From: an uncultured Ilumatobacter sp.
GTDB lineage: Bacteria > Actinomycetota > Acidimicrobiia > Acidimicrobiales > Ilumatobacteraceae
DNA: 5,529 bases
Reading direction: 5' to 3'
Assembly: GCA_938049325.1 (NCBI GenBank)
Contig: CALICC010000234.1
Span: 1 to 5,529 of the forward strand
The position numbers were made by a program, and so were the translations under genes. Of the stretch, positions 1-5,147 are shown piece after piece. The notes under the pieces were generated by a model. It did no database searches, was not told where the DNA came from, and was given only the letters and a program-made list of their open reading frames with translations. How positions within the stretch are numbered: position 1 is the first letter of the stretch; each line of letters begins with the position of its first letter.

Positions 1-528
1 CATGCCGAAGGCCTTGGCCCGCTCGGCGAGTGCAACGCCGATGCCACCCATCCCGACGATCCCGAGCTGAAGGCCTTGGATGCCGGTGCCGAGCATCATG
101 AACATGCCCCATTTCCACTCGGTGTTCGAGCGGATGAGGCGCTCGCCTTCACCGAGCCGCCGGGTGATCATCAACAGCAGTCCCATCGCAAGATCGGCTG
201 TGGCATCGGTCAGGACGCCCGGCGTGTTGGTGACGGTCACGCCGCGAGTGGTGCAGGCGTCGACGTCGATGTTGTTGTAGCCGACTGCGACGTTCGCAAT
301 CAGCGTCAGCTTCGGTGCTGCGGCGAGGAAGGCGTCGTCGACACGATCGGTGAGCAGTGTCACCGCAACGTCGGCGTCGGCGAGTTGCGCGTCGCGGATA
401 TCGATGGGGATTGGTGCGTCGTCGTCCCACGCCCACACGTCGCCGGCGGCTCGGAGGATGTCGAGGCCGGACTCGGGGATGCGGCCCGTCACCACGATTT
501 TGGGGGAGGTGATCTTGCGGGCGTTCAT
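1..528 (-). CDS. D-2-hydroxyacid dehydrogenase (glyoxylate/hydroxypyruvate reductase-like), C-terminus cut off
   Basis: The 176 visible residues are the N-terminal part of a D-isomer-specific 2-hydroxyacid dehydrogenase, a cytosolic enzyme family that reversibly reduces 2-oxo acids to D-2-hydroxy acids with NAD(P)H. The substrate-domain signature NVAVGYNNIDVDAC lies at residues 79-92. It is followed by GVTVTNTPGVLTDATADLAMGL (in two parts, 96-106 and 107-117) and the hinge helix. The Rossmann dinucleotide loop GIVGMGGIG is at 156-164 (G159-x-G161-x-x-G164). The acidic residue that would separate NAD from NADP preference, and the catalytic Arg, Glu and His, lie beyond the left edge. The ATG at 526-528 overlaps the TGA of the aminotransferase (ATGA), and no strong ribosome site precedes it, so translation is probably coupled. 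Glyoxylate or hydroxypyruvate reduction is the best guess from the VGYNNID/TNTPGVLT pattern. The substrate remains an inference. Confidence 0.93.
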   Translation of the reverse strand, partial: MNARKITSPKIVVTGRIPESGLDILRAAGDVWAWDDDAPIPIDIRDAQLADADVAVTLLTDRVDDAFLAAAPKLTLIANVAVGYNNIDVDACTTRGVTVTNTPGVLTDATADLAMGLLLMITRRLGEGERLIRSNTEWKWGMFMMLGTGIQGLQLGIVGMGGIGVALAERAKAFGM

Positions 529-1718
529 GACGTTGATCCGATCCAGTCGCCGAGCTTGCCGAGTCCCTCGGAGATGTCGGGTGCGCTGATTCCGGAGTAC
601 GCGAAGCGGATGTACTGCTGGTCTTCTCCAGGGAGCGGTCGACCGAAGTGGCGACGGGTGCAGAACGACACGCCGGTCTCGTGGAGCGCTGCCGTGGCGA
701 ACTCGGAGACGTCGTCGAACCCGGTCAGCTGCATGGCCTCGGTGACGTTCGGAAAGAGGTAGAAGGTCGAGTCGGGAGTTGCACAGGTGATGCCTGGAAT
801 CGTCGCGATGGCGCCGGCGGCAGCATCGCGACGCACCTGCAGCTCGGTGAGGAGCGCGTCGGAGCCCGACGGATCGCGGAGCGCTTCGACGCCCGCCTCC
901 TGCACGAAGTGGTTCGTGCAGGACTCGTCGTTGGTGTTGATTTTGGCGATCATCTGGGCGACGTCGAGCGGCGCAGCAGCGCATCCGAGCCGCCAGCCGG
1001 TCATCGCGAACTTCTTCGAGAACGTGTAGAGGATCACGGTCCGCTCGGCCATGCCGGGCAGCGAGGCGATCGACACCGACTCCCCGGCGTATCGCATCTC
1101 GAAGTAGGCCTCGTCGGACAGCACCCACAGGTCGTGCTCGATGGCGATGTCGGCGATTGCCTGCATCTCCTCGGCCGAGCTCTCGCAGCCGAGCGGGTTC
1201 TGCAGGTTGTTGTAGATCAACGCGGTGGCGTTGGGCGCGAGCTCGCGGATCTGATCGAGGTCGATCGCGAATCCGGTCGGAGTCTCGGTGTAGCGGTACG
1301 GCAGCGGTGTCGCGCCGTAGTACTCAACCTGGCTCTCGTAGATCGGATATCCGGGGTTGGGGAACAGCACGCCCTCGCCGGGGTTCACGAGCGTCTGCAC
1401 GAACTTCGTGATGACCGGTTTGCCGCCGGTCTGGACGACGATGTTCTCGGGGTGCAGTTCCATGCCGCGATCGCCGCCGATGTTCTCAGCCAGTGCAGCG
1501 CGCAGTGCTGGCACTCCCGCGGCAGGGCAATAGCCGGTCTTGCCGTCGGCAATGGCACGGTTCATTGCCTCGACGATGTTCTCGGGTGTGGCGAGGTTGA
1601 TGTCGCCGAGGTGGAAGGGGTACACGCGGTTGCCCTGAGCCGCCCACTCCGCCGCGGCAAGCGAAACCGCAAAGGCAGTTTCGGTTCCCAGTCGATCCAA
1701 ACGTGTCGCCAGCGCCAT
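525..1718 (-). CDS. Class I/II PLP-dependent aminotransferase
   Basis: The 397-residue protein has the usual length for fold-type I aminotransferases of the aspartate/alanine aminotransferase superfamily. These are cytosolic enzymes that move an amino group between an amino acid and a 2-oxo acid using pyridoxal phosphate. Visible landmarks are the glycine-rich phosphate region QTGGKP (96-101), the asparagine of the NPLG motif (N174, equivalent to HNPTG), SDEAY (201-205, with D202 for the pyridine nitrogen and Y205), the Schiff-base lysine in FSKKFAMTGWRLG (K235, by alignment with SFSKTFAMTGWRLG), and the carboxylate-binding arginine in IRFAYS (R371). The ATG at 1716-1718 is preceded by AGGAG with six bases between. 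The gene is first in a unit with the downstream dehydrogenase, joined by a four-base overlap. Amino-donor specificity cannot be read from sequence: aspartate, alanine, aromatic or broad specificity are all possible. Confidence 0.95.
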   Translation of the reverse strand: MALATRLDRLGTETAFAVSLAAAEWAAQGNRVYPFHLGDINLATPENIVEAMNRAIADGKTGYCPAAGVPALRAALAENIGGDRGMELHPENIVVQTGGKPVITKFVQTLVNPGEGVLFPNPGYPIYESQVEYYGATPLPYRYTETPTGFAIDLDQIRELAPNATALIYNNLQNPLGCESSAEEMQAIADIAIEHDLWVLSDEAYFEMRYAGESVSIASLPGMAERTVILYTFSKKFAMTGWRLGCAAAPLDVAQMIAKINTNDESCTNHFVQEAGVEALRDPSGSDALLTELQVRRDAAAGAIATIPGITCATPDSTFYLFPNVTEAMQLTGFDDVSEFATAALHETGVSFCTRRHFGRPLPGEDQQYIRFAYSGISAPDISEGLGKLGDWIGSTS

Positions 1719-1724
1719 TGCTGA

Positions 1725-1729
1725 CTCCT
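1725..1729 (-). promoter_or_regulatory. Shine-Dalgarno site of the aminotransferase
   Basis: On the minus strand AGGAG (within GAGAGGAGT) ends six bases before the ATG at 1718. It is the clearest ribosome site in the window and fixes the aminotransferase start. Confidence 0.8.
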
Positions 1730-1770
1730 CTCATTCGTCGAATGCAGCACGCGTCGGTGCCGTCGGCGCG

Positions 1771-1799
1771 AGGTTAACAAAACGTTCAACTTTTCACAA
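1771..1799 (-). promoter_or_regulatory. Candidate promoter of the aminotransferase-dehydrogenase unit, overlapped by an imperfect inverted repeat
   Basis: On the minus strand TTGTGA (1799-1794) and TAACCT (1776-1771) are separated by exactly 17 bases. The -35 matches TTGACA at four of six positions, and the -10 fits the actinobacterial TANNNT pattern. This would put the transcript start near 1764 and give a leader of about 46 bases that contains the AGGAG ribosome site. The segment is the most AT-rich stretch in the window. An imperfect inverted repeat, AGGTTAAC (1771-1778) against GTTCAACTT (1784-1792; one bulged base and one G-T pair), covers the -10 and most of the spacer, where a repressor could bind. 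No experimental support is available. Confidence 0.42.
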
Positions 1800-1808
1800 T
1801 GCAGAACT

Positions 1809-1825
1809 GTTCCGTATGGCGGAAC
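1809..1825. promoter_or_regulatory. Perfect 6-5-6 inverted repeat, candidate operator between divergent promoters
   Basis: GTTCCG (1809-1814), spacer TATGG and CGGAAC (1820-1825) form perfect six-base arms with half-site centres 11 bases apart, about one helical turn, as expected for a dimeric helix-turn-helix regulator. It lies upstream of the candidate -35 of the aminotransferase promoter and upstream of the candidate -10 of the hydrolase, so one bound protein could affect both. No regulator gene is visible in the window. A six-base palindrome can arise by chance, so this is suggestive only. Confidence 0.35.
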
Positions 1826-1852
1826 TCCTGAGTGGTTGGGTGTGAGCTGAGC

Positions 1853-1858
1853 GATACT
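1853..1858 (+). promoter_or_regulatory. Candidate -10 element for a leaderless hydrolase transcript
   Basis: GATACT matches TATAAT at four of six positions and ends six bases before the A of the ATG at 1865. Normal -10 to start spacing would therefore begin transcription at the start codon itself. No Shine-Dalgarno sequence is visible before 1865, and leaderless genes are common in Actinomycetota. No good -35 is seen at 16-19 bases upstream, which weakens the call. Confidence 0.33.
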
Positions 1859-1864
1859 GCGTGT

Positions 1865-2776
1865 ATGGCAAAACGGCTGCCGCTCGAACACGTCACGATT
1901 CACGGTCACGACGTCGGCTACCGCCGAGCCGGCACGCCGGGCAAGCAGGCGCTGCTGCTCATCCACGGACTCGCCGGCAGCTCGAAGACCTGGGACCTCG
2001 TCATCAACGAACTCGCCGCCGACTACGACGTCATCGCACCCGACCTGCTCGGCCACGGTGAATCCGCCAAGCCACGGGGCGACTACTCGCTGGGCGCTTT
2101 CGCAAGCGGCATGCGCGACTTCCTCGCCGTACTCGACGTACCGAGTGTCAGCGTCGTCGGCCACTCGTTCGGTGGCGGCGTCGCCATGCAACTCTCGTAC
2201 CAGTACCCCCACTTGATGGACCGGCTGGTGTTGGTCGGATCGGGTGGTCTCGGGCGTGAAGTCTCTGCGCTCCTGCGGCTGTTGGCGCTGCCCGGTGCGG
2301 AGTACCTGATGCCGCTCGGTATTCCGCAGGCGGTGGTCGGCGCGTCCAACGAGATCGGCAAGTTCCTCGGTCGACGCAACATCCGGTCGGCCAAGCTCGG
2401 AGAGTTCTGGCGGTCGTATTCGTCGCTGGCCGGTGCCGAGAATCGCCAGGCTTTCGTCAAGACGATGCGCGGTGTCATCGAGCCCGGTGGCCAAACGGTC
2501 AACGCCAGCGACCGGCTGTACCTCGCCGCGCAATCACCTGTGATGATCGTGTGGGGCGACCGGGACGGCGTGATTCCGGTGTCGCACGCACACGAAGCGC
2601 ACGCGGCCATCGAGAACAGTCGACTCGAGATCCTCGAAGACGTCGGCCACTTCCCCCATGTCGAAGCACCAGAGGTGTTCGTCGACGTGCTCCTCGACTT
2701 CATGGCGACCACCAAACCCGCCACTGCGGCGCAGTCATTGCGCGACTTGCTGCTGGCCCACGATGCCGCCGACTGA
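1865..2776 (+). CDS. Alpha/beta hydrolase fold protein
   Basis: The 303-residue protein is a complete single-domain alpha/beta hydrolase, without signal peptide or membrane span, so probably cytosolic. The oxyanion-hole HG is in LLIHGLAGSS (31-40). The nucleophile elbow is VVGHSFGGG (97-105, S101). The acid is most likely D234 in WGDRDGVIP (230-238), and the catalytic histidine is H262 in VGHFPHVEAPE (260-270). The helical cap spans roughly 128-215, with no feature that identifies a substrate. The fold covers esterases, C-C bond hydrolases, haloperoxidase-like and epoxide hydrolase-like enzymes. A serine nucleophile argues against the aspartate-dependent haloalkane dehalogenases and epoxide hydrolases. 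The ATG at 1865 is preferred over an in-frame GTG at 1832 because the 11 extra residues look non-conserved and a -10 element lies just upstream. The gene is divergent from the aminotransferase unit and convergent with the methyltransferase. Confidence 0.93.
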   Translation: MAKRLPLEHVTIHGHDVGYRRAGTPGKQALLLIHGLAGSSKTWDLVINELAADYDVIAPDLLGHGESAKPRGDYSLGAFASGMRDFLAVLDVPSVSVVGHSFGGGVAMQLSYQYPHLMDRLVLVGSGGLGREVSALLRLLALPGAEYLMPLGIPQAVVGASNEIGKFLGRRNIRSAKLGEFWRSYSSLAGAENRQAFVKTMRGVIEPGGQTVNASDRLYLAAQSPVMIVWGDRDGVIPVSHAHEAHAAIENSRLEILEDVGHFPHVEAPEVFVDVLLDFMATTKPATAAQSLRDLLLAHDAAD

Positions 2777-2793
2777 CACCGCCCGGCTGCCGG

Positions 2794-3378
2794 CTACCTG
2801 AGTCGGCGCACGACGATCGACTCGTTGCCGTCGCCCTCGTCGTGAAACAGCACGGCGAGATCCGAACGGGCGAACGACGCTCTCAGTTCGCCGGCAGGTG
2901 CGTGGAACGGCCCCGGGTTCTCAGCTCCGCTCTCGCTCAACACGGTGACCACGCCGACACCGCCGACGCTCAGCGCACCGACGAAATCGGCGTACAGCCG
3001 AGGGTCGCGAAACCGTTGGCACACGATCAGATCGAATCGCTGCAGCTCGCCCGAAGGTTCGGCGCCCAGGGCGGCAGATAGCCCGGCGTCGAGATCGACG
3101 ACAGTTGCGTGCACCAGACCTTCGACACCGTGCGCGTCCGCCGCTCGTTCGGTCAGTCGAACAGCTTCGGGAGAAACGTCGATGGCGGTCACGTCCAAGC
3201 CGCGCAGTGCGGCCCAGGTCGACTGGGAGCCGGCCCCGCATGCGACGTCGAGGGCGGTGGTCATCCCCGTTGTCACATCGGTCAGGCCGGCTGCGGCGAG
3301 GGCGTCGGGCGGTGCCGGGTCGGCCAGCGGATGGTCGGCGTATCTCTCGTCCCAGCGCGTTGCGTCGTCGGTGGCCAT
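2794..3378 (-). CDS. Small class I SAM-dependent methyltransferase
   Basis: The 194-residue protein begins with RWDERYADHPLADPAPPDAL (8-27), an opening typical of small methyltransferases in the TehB/thiopurine-methyltransferase-like group. SAM-binding motif I is LDVACGAG (43-50). The acidic end of strand beta-2 is D67 in TAIDVSPEA, the motif III-like VVDLD is at 93-97, and the motif IV strand is FDLIVCQRF (115-123). The C-terminal part, GPFHAPAGELRASFA then a hydrophobic strand ending IVVRRLR, completes the seven-strand sheet. These enzymes transfer a methyl group from SAM to small molecules, but the acceptor cannot be inferred. The frame stays open upstream to an ATG at 3567. I chose the ATG at 3378 because the homologous block starts there and the longer form would run into the divergent neighbour with arginine-rich, non-family sequence. 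The ribosome site is weak. The TAG stop lies 17 bases from the hydrolase stop, with no clear terminator between. Confidence 0.88.
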   Translation of the reverse strand: MATDDATRWDERYADHPLADPAPPDALAAAGLTDVTTGMTTALDVACGAGSQSTWAALRGLDVTAIDVSPEAVRLTERAADAHGVEGLVHATVVDLDAGLSAALGAEPSGELQRFDLIVCQRFRDPRLYADFVGALSVGGVGVVTVLSESGAENPGPFHAPAGELRASFARSDLAVLFHDEGDGNESIVVRRLR

Positions 3379-3444
3379 CAGCACGCACCGTTCTGGGTGA
3401 GCGCGGACACGGCGCGGATACCGGCGAGGAGCTTCACCGACTGG

Positions 3445-3450
3445 ATCGTA
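3445..3450 (-). promoter_or_regulatory. Weak candidate -10 for the methyltransferase, in the 134-base divergent spacer
   Basis: On the minus strand TACGAT fits TANNNT and would start transcription near 3438, about 60 bases before the methyltransferase ATG. No matching -35 is evident. The rest of the spacer (3379-3512) holds a short inverted repeat, GTGAC (3457-3461) with GTCAC (3472-3476), and a direct repeat ACTTCGG (3460-3466 and 3479-3485), 19 bases apart. Nothing else is recognisable there. Confidence 0.22.
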
Positions 3451-3512
3451 GGTGGCGTGACTTCGGCCCGTGTCACTCACTTCGGGTTGGGAACGTGCGA
3501 GCATTGACGCCC

Positions 3513-4064
3513 GTGAATGACATCGACGATGACGCCAGTACCCAGACGTCAACCGGGTGGCTGTCACCCGAAGATCTCGAGCTGATCCGGGCCAACGTCC
3601 CGATCGTGTACGTGGACGCGGTTCCGGTCCGCGTCGACTCGCTCGGCAACGTCACCGAAGTCGGCATGCTGTTGCGGGTCGCAGCCGACGGCACGATCAG
3701 TCGCATGGTGGTGACCGGACGCGTGATGTTCGGCGAGAAGGTGCGCGAAGCGCTGATGCGGCACTGCGAGAAGGACCTCGGCCCGATCGCGCTCCCGCGA
3801 GTCCCGGCCAATCCGACCCCGTTCACCGTCGTCGAGTACTTCCCGAATCCGGAGCGATCGGGGTTCTACGACCCGCGTCATCATGCCGTTTCGCTCGCCT
3901 ACGTCGTGCCGGTGGAGGGGGATTGCGAGCCCACGCAGGAGGCGCTCGATCTCACGTGGTTTTCGCCTGAAGAGGCGGTCAGCAACGAAGTTCGCGAGTC
4001 GATGACGAGTGGTCACGACCGACTGATTCGCCTCGCGCTCGCGCACGTCGGCAAGCTTCCCTGA
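3513..4064 (+). CDS. DUF4916-type Nudix-like protein
   Basis: The 183-residue product matches the actinobacterial DUF4916 (Nudix-superfamily) pattern as I remember it: GWLSPEDLELIRANVPIV (15-32, here in one short run), then VDAVPVR (34-40), EVGMLLR (49-55), a Nudix-box-like segment from G69 to G90, ALPRVPANPTPFTVVEYFP (93-111), DPRHHAVSLAYVVPV (120-134) and the C-terminal ALDLTWFSPEEA (144-155). Nudix proteins usually hydrolyse nucleoside diphosphates linked to another group. Here the box keeps G69, E75, R83 and G90 in exact register, but the REUxEE core reads RHCEKD, so metal binding and catalysis are uncertain. The GTG at 3513 is chosen because little conserved sequence precedes GWLS. GTG 3495 and TTG 3504 are in-frame alternatives, and none has a strong ribosome site. 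The gene is divergent from the methyltransferase and 57 bases upstream of the glycosylase gene on the same strand. Confidence 0.88.
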   Translation: MNDIDDDASTQTSTGWLSPEDLELIRANVPIVYVDAVPVRVDSLGNVTEVGMLLRVAADGTISRMVVTGRVMFGEKVREALMRHCEKDLGPIALPRVPANPTPFTVVEYFPNPERSGFYDPRHHAVSLAYVVPVEGDCEPTQEALDLTWFSPEEAVSNEVRESMTSGHDRLIRLALAHVGKLP

Positions 4065-4071
4065 CGCCACG

Positions 4072-4089
4072 GCCGGTGATCCACCCGGC
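4072..4089 (+). terminator. Hairpin after the Nudix-like gene (possible terminator or attenuator)
   Basis: GCC-GGTG (4072-4078), loop ATC, CACC (4082-4085), one bulged C and GGC (4087-4089) form a seven-pair GC-rich stem starting eight bases after the TGA. No T-run follows, so a classic intrinsic terminator is not supported. It may merely reduce readthrough into the glycosylase gene or be chance in GC-rich DNA. Confidence 0.3.
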
Positions 4090-4105
4090 ACCTTCGGAAA
4101 CCGCC

Positions 4106-4111
4106 TATTCT
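4106..4111 (+). promoter_or_regulatory. Candidate -10 for the glycosylase gene
   Basis: TATTCT fits TANNNT and matches TATAAT at four of six positions. Transcription would begin near 4118, leaving about four leader bases before the ATG at 4122. An AGGG at 4114-4117 could alternatively serve as a closely spaced ribosome site on a transcript coming from the Nudix-like gene. The two readings are mutually exclusive for a given transcript. No -35 is recognisable. Confidence 0.3.
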
Positions 4112-4121
4112 CAAGGGCGGG

Positions 4122-5003
4122 ATGCCAGACGGAGACACCATTCACCGCGCGGCGAGCGCGCTGCGTACTGCGCTTGGCGGCAAAGCCATGACGCGCTTCG
4201 ATGCACCGCGGCTGGTGGGTCCCGTCCCGCAGGCCGGACGCACGATCGAGCAGGTCGAGAGTCACGGCAAGCACCTCGAGATCGCGTGGGACAACGGCAT
4301 GATCCTGCACACGCACATGCGCATGAGTGGTTCGTGGCACGTGTATCGCCACGGTGAGAAGTGGCGTCGGCCGTACCAGCAGATGCGTGCCTCGATCGAG
4401 AACGATGAATGGGTGGCGGTCTGCTTCAACGCTCCGCTCGTCGAGACCTACCGCCTTCCCGACAAACGCCGCCATCCGGGGATGGGCCGCCTGGGCCCGA
4501 ATCTGTGCGAACCAAACGTCGACCTCGGCATGGCCGTCAACCTGTTGCTGTCGTACCACGACGCAAACGCTCGCATCGGCGAAGTGCTGCTCGACCAGCG
4601 GGTCATGGTAGGCGTGGGCAACGTCTATCGATGTGAGGTGCTCTGGGCCACGGGCGTCAGCCCCTACGCACCGGTTGGAGCACTCACCGAACACGACGCG
4701 ATCCGCATCGTCAACACCGCGGCATCGCAATTGCGAATGAACCTGCAAGCCGCGCCGGCCAATGCGCCGAGCGCGACCCGCGGAGCACTTGCCGTCTACG
4801 GACGCAACGGCCAAGGTTGCCCGCGGTGTCCCGGCACCATCGACCGCACGCGGATGGGCACGCACAATCGAGTCCTGTACTGGTGCCCGAGCTGCCAGAG
4901 CTACCTCGACCCTCGGGCGCGCAGCCACCCCGACGACACTCCCGTCATGGACCCGCATCCCGCGGCCCAGCGGTTTCTCGCCGACCTTCCCTGGAACCGC
5001 TGA
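4122..5003 (+). CDS. nei: Nei/Fpg-family DNA glycosylase/AP lyase (endonuclease VIII-like)
   Basis: The 293-residue protein is a bifunctional base-excision-repair glycosylase that would remove oxidised bases and cut the abasic strand. It opens MPDGDTIHRAA, so Pro2, the Schiff-base nucleophile after Met removal, is present. The usual catalytic Glu3 of MPEGDT is Asp. The conserved lysine of the N-terminal domain is K50 in SHGKHLEI, followed by ILHTHMRMSGSW (61-72). The helix-two-turn-helix reads IGEVLLDQRVMVGVGNVYR (152-170) with N167, then CEVLWATGVSP. The zinc finger is C233-x2-C236-x18-C255-x2-C258, with the finger arginine at R250 (THNRVLYWCPSCQ), after the VYGRNGQGC lead-in. The MPxGDT opening favours Nei over Fpg (MPELPE). 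Unusually, 35 residues follow the last cysteine, ending AAQRFLADLPWNR, where family members normally stop within a few residues. The paralogue class (Nei1 or Nei2) is not resolved. Confidence 0.94.
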   Translation: MPDGDTIHRAASALRTALGGKAMTRFDAPRLVGPVPQAGRTIEQVESHGKHLEIAWDNGMILHTHMRMSGSWHVYRHGEKWRRPYQQMRASIENDEWVAVCFNAPLVETYRLPDKRRHPGMGRLGPNLCEPNVDLGMAVNLLLSYHDANARIGEVLLDQRVMVGVGNVYRCEVLWATGVSPYAPVGALTEHDAIRIVNTAASQLRMNLQAAPANAPSATRGALAVYGRNGQGCPRCPGTIDRTRMGTHNRVLYWCPSCQSYLDPRARSHPDDTPVMDPHPAAQRFLADLPWNR

Positions 5004-5011
5004 GCCGGGCC

Positions 5012-5061
5012 AGATCGCCCGATCTCTGCGTTGCGCAGGTTCGTCGTTGCCCGGGGGCAAC
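5012..5061. terminator. Cluster of three hairpins in the convergent spacer, candidate bidirectional terminator
   Basis: Three perfect inverted repeats follow one another after the glycosylase stop: AGATCG-CC-CGATCT (5012-5025), CTGCG-TTG-CGCAG (5026-5038, directly adjoining) and GTTGCCC-GG-GGGCAAC (5046-5061). The last can form six pairs around a CGGG loop and is the strongest. Only TTCCTC follows it, not a true T-run. A fourth, TCAGC-GA-GCTGA, is at 5104-5115. The position between two convergent genes suits a bidirectional terminator. The remainder of 5004-5147 shows no gene. Confidence 0.45.
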
Positions 5062-5147
5062 TTCCTCACTGCGCGCCTTGACCTCGATCGATCTGATCCC
5101 CGCTCAGCGAGCTGACCGTTCGGCCCCTGAAAGACCGTGACCGGGGG

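Noticed and set aside
76..762. A 228-codon plus-strand frame antisense to the dehydrogenase and aminotransferase ends.
   Set aside because: It is a shadow of two genuine genes, with no family resemblance.
648..1724. A 358-codon open frame on the plus strand antisense to the aminotransferase.
   Set aside because: The aminotransferase on the other strand has all catalytic motifs. The antisense product shows no motif and low-complexity composition.
1562..2533. A 323-codon minus-strand frame crossing the divergent control region and the hydrolase.
   Set aside because: It overlaps two well-supported genes and a promoter-like AT-rich region, and has no domain signature.
2777..2793. A possible terminator between the convergent hydrolase and methyltransferase genes (CCGG-CTG-CCGG).
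   Set aside because: The stem is only four pairs with a three-base loop and no T-run, no better than chance in GC-rich DNA.
3105..3512. An upstream extension of the Nudix-like frame to 3105.
   Set aside because: It lies antisense to the methyltransferase gene, is Arg-rich, and precedes the usual family N-terminus, so it is an open frame by composition only.
3379..3567. A 63-codon in-frame upstream extension of the methyltransferase.
   Set aside because: The extension is Arg-rich and lacks family similarity, overlaps the start of the divergent Nudix-like gene and its control region, and the typical family N-terminus begins at the ATG at 3378.
3564..5069. A 501-codon open frame on the minus strand antisense to the Nudix-like and glycosylase genes.
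   Set aside because: It mirrors two genes with clear family motifs. Its product is rich in Arg, His, Val and Asp with no recognisable domain, as expected for antisense frames in GC-rich DNA.
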